60,914 nucleotides of DNA from JALZUE01 sp051251725. GTDB taxonomy: Bacteria > Pseudomonadota > Gammaproteobacteria > Enterobacterales > Alteromonadaceae. The DNA is taken from the NCBI GenBank assembly GCA_051251725.1, contig JBPOFN010000027.1:1-60914 (forward strand), given 5' to 3'. The position numbers and the translations under genes were made by a program. Numbering within the stretch: the stretch's first letter is position 1; every line of letters begins with the position of its first letter. Below, piece after piece: positions 1 through 8,485 of this stretch. A model generated the notes under the pieces. The model saw only the letters and a program-made list of their open reading frames with translations, was not told the DNA's origin and made no database searches.

Positions 1-26
1 AAATAATTGCTACTGACTAATCTATT

Positions 27-76
27 GGTTTTGGTTTTGGTTTTGGTTTTGGTTTTGGTTTTGGTTTTGGTTTTGG
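27..76. repeat. (GGTTTT) hexanucleotide tandem repeat
   Basis: Eight perfect GGTTTT units plus a final GG run without interruption. The tract lies outside any gene I can see, upstream of a terminator-like hairpin. A similar hexamer tract with unit AGTTTT lies near 49.7 kb. Simple repeats of this kind change length by slippage; no function is evident. Confidence 0.95.
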
Positions 77-120
77 TAGCATATGAAACGACTCAATGAA
101 TAAAATCCGGTGGCATATCG

Positions 121-158
121 ACCAACAGGCGAAAATTTTTAACGCCTGTTGGTTTTAT
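121..158 (+). terminator. Rho-independent terminator of a gene lying left of the window
   Basis: The arms CCAACAGGCG and CGCCTGTTGG form a 10-bp perfect stem around an A/T loop, followed by TTTTATT on the plus strand. It faces the end of the minus-strand ExeA-like gene, so it probably ends a plus-strand transcript from outside the window. It could serve both directions only weakly, because the minus side lacks a clean T run. Confidence 0.6.
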
Positions 159-166
159 TGCCATCA

Positions 167-1846
167 TTACCAGCTTGCTAATGATGGCAAAGTGAAAGTT
201 TGACCTTGATAGTTTAGCACTACGTATTGCGGCTCTATCGCGATAATTTTCACTTTATTTTCAATAACATCGCCAACAAATTTTTCTTCTCCATTCACTT
301 TAACCGAACCCTTACCATCTGACTCGTATAAGTGCATTTGAAAATCAACTTGTGGCATGCCATCTTGAACCCACTGGGGCATTTCCATCAAAGGTTTTAG
401 TTTGGAAGTCGTATTGGACTGTTGATTATCAAATTCTTCGGTTTCATTTAAACGTTTAGTTTCTTCAATCGCAGTTTGAAATAACGTCAATAATTCATCT
501 GAAACCCCCTCTTGAGCTTCAACTTTAAATTCTGGTACCGGTTTGGGTTTACTACTAATAAGAATAAGCTCGGGCTCTAGTGCTGCTTTGGGCTCATGTG
601 CTGACTCTAGTTCTAGTTCTAGTTCAAGTTCAGATTTAATATTAGCCACTTTTTCTGAACTATTATCAGCCAGCTTATTATTTGTTAAAGCCGTTTTATC
701 ATCATCGCTAGGCTTGTTTTCAGGCGCTATATTAGCTGATGGCTGAGAGTTAGACTGAGAGAAAGACTGAGCATTAACCGCTGGCGTTTGAGTATTATCG
801 ATTACTTGAGTCGTTTTATTGTTCGCATCACTTACTTTTTGCTCAACCACATTTATTGGTGGTACTGATGACTCAGCCAATTGTGGATGTTCTGTTATTG
901 CAACTGCCTCAGGTGTTAACTTATTAGCAAACCAATAGCCGGTTAATAAGGCGCCACCAACTAATAAAGCGACAACTAAAGCAACCGAGACCAATGCTTT
1001 GACCATAGATTGTTGCGACCACTGCGGCGCTTTATCTTGTTGGCCTAAGGCTTCGTAAGAGGCACTGATCACCGTTTTTTTATTCACTAAGGTTTGATTG
1101 CTGCTATACGCTCTTAATAAAGCACGATCACACAATAAATTTATCAACCGCGGAATACCATTCGATAATTTATGAATATGCTGCATCGCTTTGTCATTGA
1201 ACAGCATACGCGGAGATTTAGCGACATCTAAGCGATGTTTTATATACTGAGATACTTCTTGCTTAGTTAATGGCATTAAATGATAACGAGCGGTAATACG
1301 CTGCGCTAATTGACGTAAGTCTTGACGTTGTAATAATTGTTGTAATTCAGGTTGGCCAATTAAAATGACCTGTAATAACTTTTTAGTATTGGTTTCCAGG
1401 TTAGTTAATAATCTTAACTGCTCTAATACTTCCGGCTGAAGATGCTGCGCTTCATCAATAATTAAAATAGTATTAATACCGTTTTCATGATTTTTTAATA
1501 ACTTTTCTTGAATTTTATCGGTTAGCGTTTTTAAGGTCGCACCGGTTTTTCGGTACCTAACTTTTAACTCATCACAAATAGTGGCTAATAATTCTTGCGA
1601 CGATAAGGTCGGATTTAAAATAAACGCTACTTGTGTGTTGTCAGGTATCTGCGCTAATAAACAACGACTTACAGTGGTTTTACCTGTACCGACTTCGCCA
1701 GTTAATAAAACAAAACCGCCTGTATCACCTAAGCCATAAGTTAAATGATTTAATGCCTCGCGATGGCGATCACTCATAAACATAAAATCAGGATTAGGGG
1801 CGATAGAAAAAGGTAGCTCGGTTAAGCCGAAATAATTGGTATACAT
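167..1846 (-). CDS. ExeA/GspA-type AAA ATPase with C-terminal GspB-like domain
   Basis: A 559-residue inner-membrane ATPase of the ExeA/GspA (also MshM-like) family, whose members help place the secretin of type II secretion or pilus systems in the cell wall. Walker A (GEVGTGKT) is at about residues 50-57 and Walker B (ILIIDEAQ) at about 127-134. A hydrophobic segment at about 284-310 would anchor it. A long, low-complexity, acidic periplasmic linker follows, including an EL dipeptide repeat. The last 60 residues, beginning MPQVDFQMHLY, resemble the C-terminal domain of GspB, so the protein looks like a GspA-GspB fusion. No other secretion genes are in the window. The hairpin at 160-188 overlaps the stop codon. 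The ATPase assignment is firm; the GspB call is by pattern only. Confidence 0.85.
   Translation of the reverse strand: MYTNYFGLTELPFSIAPNPDFMFMSDRHREALNHLTYGLGDTGGFVLLTGEVGTGKTTVSRCLLAQIPDNTQVAFILNPTLSSQELLATICDELKVRYRKTGATLKTLTDKIQEKLLKNHENGINTILIIDEAQHLQPEVLEQLRLLTNLETNTKKLLQVILIGQPELQQLLQRQDLRQLAQRITARYHLMPLTKQEVSQYIKHRLDVAKSPRMLFNDKAMQHIHKLSNGIPRLINLLCDRALLRAYSSNQTLVNKKTVISASYEALGQQDKAPQWSQQSMVKALVSVALVVALLVGGALLTGYWFANKLTPEAVAITEHPQLAESSVPPINVVEQKVSDANNKTTQVIDNTQTPAVNAQSFSQSNSQPSANIAPENKPSDDDKTALTNNKLADNSSEKVANIKSELELELELESAHEPKAALEPELILISSKPKPVPEFKVEAQEGVSDELLTLFQTAIEETKRLNETEEFDNQQSNTTSKLKPLMEMPQWVQDGMPQVDFQMHLYESDGKGSVKVNGEEKFVGDVIENKVKIIAIEPQYVVLNYQGQTFTLPSLASW
606..629. repeat. In-frame hexamer repeat inside the ExeA-like gene
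   Basis: Three TCTAGT units and one TCAAGT variant run in register with the reading frame. On the coding strand they encode Glu-Leu dipeptides in the periplasmic linker. The 6-bp period means changes in copy number would keep the frame. Confidence 0.7.
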
Positions 1847-1994
1847 GATCCGTCAAAAGTTTAAATGTGTAACTAAGAAAAACTACTCTTTTAGCTGAGA
1901 TAAGTCAAAAGCTTAACGGATATTATTACAAATTATTAATGACCCTATGCTACTATTTAGTTAGTTCTCATCACTATGTTAAACCGATCACACT

Positions 1995-3257
1995 ATGGCA
2001 TTTGTTAACTCAATAGACGCGCTCAATTGTTACTTAGTTGGTGGCGCAGTACGCGATACTTTACTTGGTAGAAAAGTAATAGAGCAAGATTATCTGGTCG
2101 TCGGCAGCTCAGTAGCAGAAATGCTGTCTTTAGGCTTCTCGCAAGTGGGCAAAGACTTCCCGGTATTTTTACACCCAAAAACCAAAGCAGAATATGCCTT
2201 AGCTCGAACTGAAAAAAAAGCCGGTGTTGGTTATACCGGCTTTATTTGTAATGCTGATAAAAGTGTCAGCTTAGAAGATGATTTACTGCGCCGAGATTTA
2301 ACCGTTAACGCCATTGCCCAAGATAAAAACGGCCAATTATTCGATCCATTTAATGGCCAACAAGATCTGCAAGATAAAGTGTTACGCCATGTTTCTCATG
2401 CCTTTGTTGAAGATCCATTACGGGTTTTACGAGTTGCTCGATTTGCAGCCCGCTACCATCAATATGGTTTTACCGTCGCGCCAGAAACCATCGCATTAAT
2501 GAGCGACATTGCTAACAGCGGCGAACTTGCAAGCTTAAGCGCGGAACGAGTTTTTAAAGAAATTGAACGCAGTTTAGGCGAAGAAAATCCTGAAGTGTTT
2601 TTTCAAGTGCTGCGTCAATGTCACGCACTGGCGGCATTATTACCTGAAATAGACAGGCTATGGGGCGTGCCGAACCCAGCAAAGTGGCATCCTGAAATTT
2701 GTACTGGTGTTCATACCATGATGGTTTTAAAACAAGCAGTAAAAAAATCGGATAGTATCGCCGTGCGCTTTGCTGCCCTTTGCCATGATTTAGGTAAAGG
2801 AATAACGCCAGAGCAGCATTGGCCAAAACATCATGGTCATGAAACCACAGGCTTACCGCTGATAAAAGCCTTAGCTAAACGTTTAAAAGTGCCGAACCAA
2901 TACCAGCAATTAGCCCTTAAAGTTTGTGAATTCCATTTACATTGCCATAAAGCCTTTGAGTTAAAAGCGACTACCATTTTAAAAGTATTTAATGCTATCG
3001 ATGTATGGCGAAAACCCGAAGACTTTGCCGACTTTTTATTATGCTGCAAAGCCGATATACAAGGCCGTTTAGGCTTTGAAAATAGAGATTATCCACAAAC
3101 CGATTTTCTAGCACTGCTCGCTGAAAATACGCGAGCGGTTAGCGCGCAAGCTTTTATCGAACAGGGCTTGACGGGCAAAGATATTAAGAATGCGATGGAT
3201 AAAGAAAAGATCAGAGTGATTGAAAAAGTTAAAAGCGAATATCTCGCAGCGCAATAG
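1995..3257 (+). CDS. cca: tRNA nucleotidyltransferase (CCA-adding enzyme)
   Basis: Adds or repairs the 3' CCA end of tRNAs in the cytoplasm, using CTP and ATP. The 420-residue length fits the gammaproteobacterial multifunctional Cca protein. The N-terminal signature YLVGGAVRDTLLG is followed by the EQDYLVVG motif, which corresponds to the metal-binding DxD region. RRDLTVNAIA and the RVLRVARFAARY block follow. A C-terminal HD domain is marked by ALCHDLGKG, as expected for the phosphatase/phosphodiesterase half. It is transcribed divergently from the ExeA-like gene and ends at a bidirectional terminator. The N-terminus has about ten residues before the usual start region, but no nearer ATG is available. 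Confidence 0.96.
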   Translation: MAFVNSIDALNCYLVGGAVRDTLLGRKVIEQDYLVVGSSVAEMLSLGFSQVGKDFPVFLHPKTKAEYALARTEKKAGVGYTGFICNADKSVSLEDDLLRRDLTVNAIAQDKNGQLFDPFNGQQDLQDKVLRHVSHAFVEDPLRVLRVARFAARYHQYGFTVAPETIALMSDIANSGELASLSAERVFKEIERSLGEENPEVFFQVLRQCHALAALLPEIDRLWGVPNPAKWHPEICTGVHTMMVLKQAVKKSDSIAVRFAALCHDLGKGITPEQHWPKHHGHETTGLPLIKALAKRLKVPNQYQQLALKVCEFHLHCHKAFELKATTILKVFNAIDVWRKPEDFADFLLCCKADIQGRLGFENRDYPQTDFLALLAENTRAVSAQAFIEQGLTGKDIKNAMDKEKIRVIEKVKSEYLAAQ

Positions 3258-3411
3258 CTATTTATTATCGCCTCTGAAACCAATAAAACTCAACTATTTC
3301 AGCTATCACGATTATCACAATCACAAAGATCACAGCCATTTATCATCAATGGCTAAAAAATTGAGCGACTAATTAGCTGAGAAATCGACTGATAAACTAT
3401 TCATCAGTCAA

Positions 3412-3452
3412 AAAAAAGCAGGCTTAACCTTAATGGTTAAGTCTGCTTTTTT
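3412..3452. terminator. Bidirectional terminator between cca and a TonB receptor gene
   Basis: An A-run, then the arms GCAGgCTTAACC and GGTTAAGtCTGC (one mismatch pair), then a T-run. A and T tracts on both sides suit termination of cca on the plus strand and of the TonB receptor gene on the minus strand. Confidence 0.85.
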
Positions 3453-3477
3453 ATTTGACTGTAAGGTTAATTAGCCG

Positions 3478-6105
3478 CTAAAAGTTATAAGCCGCTCTGA
3501 CATAATAAAAACCGCCGTTATAATCAAATGGGCTACCTTCATAATGTGTACCGCCAATCGCACCATAAGCGCCGCCTTTTTGTAACTTATGCGCTTCTTG
3601 ATCGAGCAAATTATTAGCGCCAGCAGATAAGGTTAATTGATCGGTAGCAAAGTAGCTAACCTCGGCATCAAGGGTAATGGCTGAGTCAGCCGTTTCTGAC
3701 CATGCAGGATCATTTTCATCGGCATGTACCGCAAAGTACTCACCGAAATAATTAATTCGCACAAACATACTCACTTCATCATAACTTTGGGCAAGCGTTA
3801 AAGTACCGCGCTGCTCAGGAATCGACTCTTCCAAACGTCGTATTTTAAAATCAGAGGTATATTGGCCAGCGTTATCAACAGAGGTAGCATTATAGTTATA
3901 GGCTACGCTAATACGAGTGTCGCCACCTAATAATGCCATGCCGTAGTTCGCGACCACATCAAGACCTTTGGTCGTAGTATCAAAATCATTGGCGAAAAAA
4001 GTGACTAAATCAAGGGTTTCGGGAAATTCTACGCCCGCGTTTCTTAAGCCGTCATAATCACTTGGTAGCACTTCAATTTTACTAGTTTGCGCAATACGAT
4101 CAGTCACTTCAATATTATAGAAATCTGCGGTTAAGAAAAAGTCATCATTTTGATAGACCAGACCAACAGCAAAACTTTCTGACTCTTCAGGTTGCAAAGC
4201 AACACCGCCATAATAAGTTGAAACTGGATGTGAGGGTGGATAAGTCGCCGCTTGTACTAAGTTATTGTTGTAATTAGTGGTTTGAGTATTCACGACATTT
4301 TCTTGGCCAACTGTTGGCGCTCTAAAACCTGTACTGTGCGAGCCACGTAATGATATTTGATCGTTAAGTGTATATTGCCCAGTGATTTTATAGTTAGTGG
4401 TATCACCAAACGTAGAATAATCCTCATAGCGTAAAGCTGCGCCTAATAAAAATTTCTCAGTAATATAAGCTTCAACATCAATATAAGCAGCAAAACTACG
4501 ACGCACGTTTTCACCTTGAGATTCAGGACTGAAGCCGGCAAATCCATGTGATCCCGCGACAAATTCTTGTGCGGCTAATCGGCCCTTCACCCAAGACGCT
4601 TCTTCTCCTGAGATAATTTCGAAACTATCTTCACGCCATTCAACACCCGTGGCAAGATTCATCGGATCAAGCAAACCAACATCAACTTGCTGGGTTAAAT
4701 CAAAATTAAAGGCTTTTTCTAATTGAATATATTTACCGGTATTAAAGAAGTTGGGTGAATCTGGCCCCATCGACGGGTTAATGGTATTGCCAAGAAAGAA
4801 TTTTGATTCATTACGGCCAACTGAACCACTGATATCATAAAGAGCATCTTTTAAAAATCCGCTTTTAATCTCACCTTTAGTGCCAATAACTATTGAGGTA
4901 TCAGTAATATTACCGCCAAACTCTGGTGTATAACCACCAGGATTGGTTTCATTAAATGAGAAACAATCAGGATTATTAGCAACTTCACTAACATATCTCG
5001 GATTATCTAAAACATTATCGCCGGTCAAAATATCAGTTGGACAATTACCACTCATATCTGCAGTTAGATCGCCAACTAACAAAGTGTTCGGGGCATCATC
5101 CCATTGTTGCCATAAAACCGGGAAATCATCTTTAACGGGTTCGCGTATTTCAACATTATTAACCGTACGGTAAAGGCCTTTATAGACATTACCGCGAGTA
5201 TGCGGATTACGATAATAAAAACCGCCGGTAACATCGCGCTCCGAATAGTTACCAAACAGGTAAAATTCTTTATCATTACCTAAATCTAATCCAACATTTG
5301 CGAACAAAGTAATGTCGTCGTCTATTTTAGGATTACCCCACACCTGCGCAGGGCTTACGATGGCGGTATTGCCAGCATCAAATAACGCTTGGGCATCAGG
5401 CCGCTGAACACTTCGACTAGTGGCATCAGCACTTTTATATTGCATACTTAAATTAACAAAACCATTTTGAGTAAACGGCAGACCCACATTGCCATCAAAG
5501 GTCGTGGTATCTCCATCACCTTCATAATAGGAGCCATGGCGAACCGACATAGAACCGCCATCGGCATCATCTTTCAACACAAAATTCATCACACCTGCAA
5601 TCGCATCAGAGCCATATTGCGCCGCCGCGCCGTCACGTAATACTTCGACCTGCTTTAAAGCAATACTTGGGATAACTGAGATGTCAGGGCCTTGAGCGCC
5701 ATCATTAACGCCGCCACCTTGGAAAGCAATAACGGAGGCGCGATGTCGGCGTTTGCCATTTAATAACACTAAGGTACTGTCTGAAGATAAACCGCGCAAA
5801 TTGACGGGACGAATTAAAGTTGCGGCATCACTTATCGGTTGTTGTCTAACACTAAATGATGGCACCGCGGCTTGTAGTTGATCAAGTATATCAACCGATG
5901 CGTTTTTCACTAATTCATTAGCGCCAATAATATCAATAGGTACTGGTGAGTCAGCAATCGAACGAGGTGCTGCACGCGAACCAACTACGGCGATACGCTC
6001 AACTTGTTCGACACTGGCCTTTGCTGCCGATGCTGTCATTGAGCTGGCTCCAAGCGCAGCAGTAATCGCTAGCGCTAATGAACTAGTTTTTAAATGAATT
6101 GTCAT
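3478..6105 (-). CDS. TonB-dependent outer-membrane receptor, substrate unknown
   Basis: An 875-residue outer-membrane active transporter driven by TonB. A signal peptide (about residues 1-27, ending SMTASAAKA) precedes the segment VERIAVVGSR, a possible TonB-box region. The plug domain follows, with VNLRGLSSDSTLVLLNGKRR and EVLRDGAAAQYGSDAIAGV. The rest is a beta-barrel ending in the typical aromatic C-terminus (YNF). A good ribosome site (AAGGGA) precedes the ATG. It differs from the two TBDRs at 29.7 and 37.6 kb: it lacks their RFSDTISE/RFSDTVSE plug motif, and no copy of the 14-bp palindrome lies upstream. It may therefore be outside the alpha-glucan regulon. The substrate cannot be read from the sequence. 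Confidence 0.9.
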   Translation of the reverse strand: MTIHLKTSSLALAITAALGASSMTASAAKASVEQVERIAVVGSRAAPRSIADSPVPIDIIGANELVKNASVDILDQLQAAVPSFSVRQQPISDAATLIRPVNLRGLSSDSTLVLLNGKRRHRASVIAFQGGGVNDGAQGPDISVIPSIALKQVEVLRDGAAAQYGSDAIAGVMNFVLKDDADGGSMSVRHGSYYEGDGDTTTFDGNVGLPFTQNGFVNLSMQYKSADATSRSVQRPDAQALFDAGNTAIVSPAQVWGNPKIDDDITLFANVGLDLGNDKEFYLFGNYSERDVTGGFYYRNPHTRGNVYKGLYRTVNNVEIREPVKDDFPVLWQQWDDAPNTLLVGDLTADMSGNCPTDILTGDNVLDNPRYVSEVANNPDCFSFNETNPGGYTPEFGGNITDTSIVIGTKGEIKSGFLKDALYDISGSVGRNESKFFLGNTINPSMGPDSPNFFNTGKYIQLEKAFNFDLTQQVDVGLLDPMNLATGVEWREDSFEIISGEEASWVKGRLAAQEFVAGSHGFAGFSPESQGENVRRSFAAYIDVEAYITEKFLLGAALRYEDYSTFGDTTNYKITGQYTLNDQISLRGSHSTGFRAPTVGQENVVNTQTTNYNNNLVQAATYPPSHPVSTYYGGVALQPEESESFAVGLVYQNDDFFLTADFYNIEVTDRIAQTSKIEVLPSDYDGLRNAGVEFPETLDLVTFFANDFDTTTKGLDVVANYGMALLGGDTRISVAYNYNATSVDNAGQYTSDFKIRRLEESIPEQRGTLTLAQSYDEVSMFVRINYFGEYFAVHADENDPAWSETADSAITLDAEVSYFATDQLTLSAGANNLLDQEAHKLQKGGAYGAIGGTHYEGSPFDYNGGFYYVRAAYNF

Positions 6106-6271
6106 ATCTTCCCTTATACCCTAGTTATAATTATTTTATTTCCACTTGTTTATTCGCTTACATTTTATACAAGCTATTTAAGTTATAAGACAGGAATTGC
6201 CGCTTTACAAGTTTCAGCTAAAATTAATAACATCTTGGTTTTGAATGCTTTTATCAAAACCTTTTGGTCAT

Positions 6272-6297
6272 AAAAAAGGCTCCTAATATAGGAGCCT
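6272..6297 (-). terminator. Terminator downstream of the alpha-glucosidase gene
   Basis: The arms AGGCTCCTA and TAGGAGCCT enclose a 3-nt loop and are followed by six T residues on the minus strand. It lies in the 318-bp gap between the GH13 gene and the TonB receptor gene, so the two are probably separate transcripts. I see nothing else in the gap except the receptor promoter region. Confidence 0.8.
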
Positions 6298-6423
6298 AGT
6301 TGAATTTATTGTTATACCCCGTGTCATTCTAAGTGGTCACTTCTTTAGATGGATTGGTATTACTTATATTTACAAGCCTTACTCACAAGTACTAGTGAGT
6401 AAGGTAAATACTCATTGAAAATA

Positions 6424-8061
6424 TTAATTAATAGCGAAGAACTTCGCTTGATAAGGCGAAAGTGTATCTGTGCTAATATTTTCCCCCGCCAAACCATGTT
6501 CGGTTAACAAACCTGAGCTGATATTTTCAGGCAAAGATAACTGCTGAGACTCAGCGCTAAAGTTAAAACACGCCAATATTTTTTCGCCTTGATAACTACG
6601 AATAAATGCTAGCGCGTTTGCATTGTTAACATCAATAAATTCGATATCACCGTATAATAAACATGCTTGTTTTTTACGCCACTGAATAAAAGTTTTATAG
6701 GTAGCCAAAACTGAATTTTGATCGGAATTTTGGCTGGCTACCGACGTTTCGATATGCTCTTTGCTGACCGGCAACCACGTTTTATCTGCATTTGAAAAAC
6801 CGCCATTATTGGTGTCTTGCGTCCAAGGCATTGGAGTACGACAACCATCACGGCCTTTAAAGTTTGGCCAAAAAGCAACACCGTACGGGTCTTGTAAATC
6901 TTCAAAGGCAATATCGGCTTCAACTAGCCCTAACTCTTCCCCTTGATAACTACAAACGCTACCACGTAAAGACATTAACATTGCATTAAGCATTTTCATC
7001 TGCGCATTATCGTCAGTGCCATTGCCCCAACGAGAAATAACGCGAGCAACATCATGGTTGCCAATCGCCCAACAAGGCCAACCGCTGGTCATTTTAGACT
7101 CTAGCGCTTCAACCGTTTTTTGAATATATGCCGGGCTACCATCATTGCCTAATAATTCAAAGCTATACGACATATGTAAGCGCTTATCACCGTTGGTATA
7201 TTCAGCCATAGTTTGTAACGAGTCTTCTGATGAAATCTCGCCAAGTGTCGCCACATCAGGGTATTTATCCATTAACGCGCGAATATCTTCCATAAAGGTA
7301 ATATTTTCAGGCTGAGTGTTATTAAAATAATGGTACTGAAAAGCATAGGGATTATCTTCACTAAAACCACTACCTTTACGTGCGGCGGCTGGTTTCGCTG
7401 GGTTATCTCTTAACTGTTGGTCATGAAAGCAAAAGTTAATCGCATCTAAACGGAAACCGTCAACGCCCTTTTGTAACCAATATTCAACATTATCAAGTAC
7501 GGCGGTGCGCACCGCCGGATTGTGAAAATTTAAATCCGGCTGCGAAGTTAAAAAGTTATGCAGATAATACTGCCCTCTTCTTGGCTCCCATTGCCATGCC
7601 ACACCACCAAAAATAGATAACCAGTTATTGGGCGGGCTACCATCTGGCTTAGCATCAGCCCAAACATACCAATCTGCTTTATCATTGATTTTATCTTGAC
7701 GACTTTCGGTAAACCAAGCATGTTGATCAGAAGTGTGACTCAGAACTTGGTCAATCACTACTTTGATATCAAGCGCTTTAGCTTTAATCACTAATTCATC
7801 AAAGTCAGCCATTGAACCAAACATTGGGTCCACTTCACGATAATCACTAATATCGTAGCCAAAATCATTCATCGGTGATTTAAAGAAAGGAGAAATCCAA
7901 ATCGCATCTACCCCTAAGCTATCAATATATGGCAACTTCTCAATAATGCCGGGCAAATCACCAATGCCATCATTGTTTGCATCCATATAGCTGCGCGGAT
8001 AAATCTGGTATATAATCGCACCACGCCACCACGCTTCTAGGTTATTAGCTTTTTGTTTCAT
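6424..8061 (-). CDS. Cytoplasmic GH13 alpha-glucosidase (GH13_23-like)
   Basis: Hydrolyses alpha-1,4 and related alpha-glucosidic bonds of maltose and short oligosaccharides. The protein has 545 residues and no signal peptide, so it should be cytoplasmic. The GH13 catalytic set is visible: nucleophile D206 in GVDGFRLDAINF, acid/base E275 in LGEISSED, and the transition-state Asp in IGNHDVAR. The 69-residue spacing of D206 and E275 matches what I recall for GH13_23 enzymes from Xanthomonas and Halomonas. It is divergent from glgP and shares a 424-bp control region holding two palindromic operators. Oligo-1,6-glucosidase or trehalulose-type activity cannot be excluded. Confidence 0.92.
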   Translation of the reverse strand: MKQKANNLEAWWRGAIIYQIYPRSYMDANNDGIGDLPGIIEKLPYIDSLGVDAIWISPFFKSPMNDFGYDISDYREVDPMFGSMADFDELVIKAKALDIKVVIDQVLSHTSDQHAWFTESRQDKINDKADWYVWADAKPDGSPPNNWLSIFGGVAWQWEPRRGQYYLHNFLTSQPDLNFHNPAVRTAVLDNVEYWLQKGVDGFRLDAINFCFHDQQLRDNPAKPAAARKGSGFSEDNPYAFQYHYFNNTQPENITFMEDIRALMDKYPDVATLGEISSEDSLQTMAEYTNGDKRLHMSYSFELLGNDGSPAYIQKTVEALESKMTSGWPCWAIGNHDVARVISRWGNGTDDNAQMKMLNAMLMSLRGSVCSYQGEELGLVEADIAFEDLQDPYGVAFWPNFKGRDGCRTPMPWTQDTNNGGFSNADKTWLPVSKEHIETSVASQNSDQNSVLATYKTFIQWRKKQACLLYGDIEFIDVNNANALAFIRSYQGEKILACFNFSAESQQLSLPENISSGLLTEHGLAGENISTDTLSPYQAKFFAIN

Positions 8062-8208
8062 AATAATCTCAACATCTTTCTTATGTAGCTGAAGCTTAAC
8101 TAAGTCTCACTTAATACTTTTTAACAAGGTATTCACTTAACAAAGTAAATCCAGCTACCTATAATAGTGCTTAAATCATAGAAATGTCACAAAAGTAGTG
8201 CAACTTAG

Positions 8209-8222
8209 TGCATACGTATGCA
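8209..8222. promoter_or_regulatory. LacI-type palindromic operator TGCATACGTATGCA
   Basis: A perfect 14-bp palindrome with a central CG, typical of LacI/GalR-family operators. It is 147 bp from the alpha-glucosidase start. Seven close relatives occur elsewhere in the window, all by alpha-glucan genes except one that faces no gene. Confidence 0.85.
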
Positions 8223-8247
8223 TGATTAATTCACGGCAAAACTAGCA

Positions 8248-8261
8248 TGCATACGTATGTA
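8248..8261. promoter_or_regulatory. LacI-type operator, second copy of the divergent region
   Basis: TGCATACGTATGTA has a perfect 10-bp core. Its centre is 39 bp from the first copy and it lies 224 bp upstream of glgP. The pair probably controls both divergent transcripts. Confidence 0.82.
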
Positions 8262-8485
8262 ATATATTGCTCAACACGGACACATGGGCATAATCCATAA
8301 ACAAATTTCTATTTATGTTATTTGTGGTCTATATCTTGTAGTAGTTTTTATAATGATAATAATGAATTATCCTAAAACTTTATTAATTTAGTCCCCACAA
8401 GTAATGAAAAATTACGATGTTATTTAATTATACATTTTGGCTGTTCGATCGAATGAACAGTAAAATTAACAGGTAAAAATTTATT

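Noticed and set aside
27..76. Telomere-like or CRISPR-like interpretation of the hexamer tracts
   Set aside because: There are no spacers, the unit is only 6 bp, and the second tract is internal to ordinary chromosomal sequence.
543..746. Ser-rich plus-strand open frame inside the ExeA-like gene
   Set aside because: It is the antisense reading of the Glu/Leu repeat linker and has no coding features of its own.
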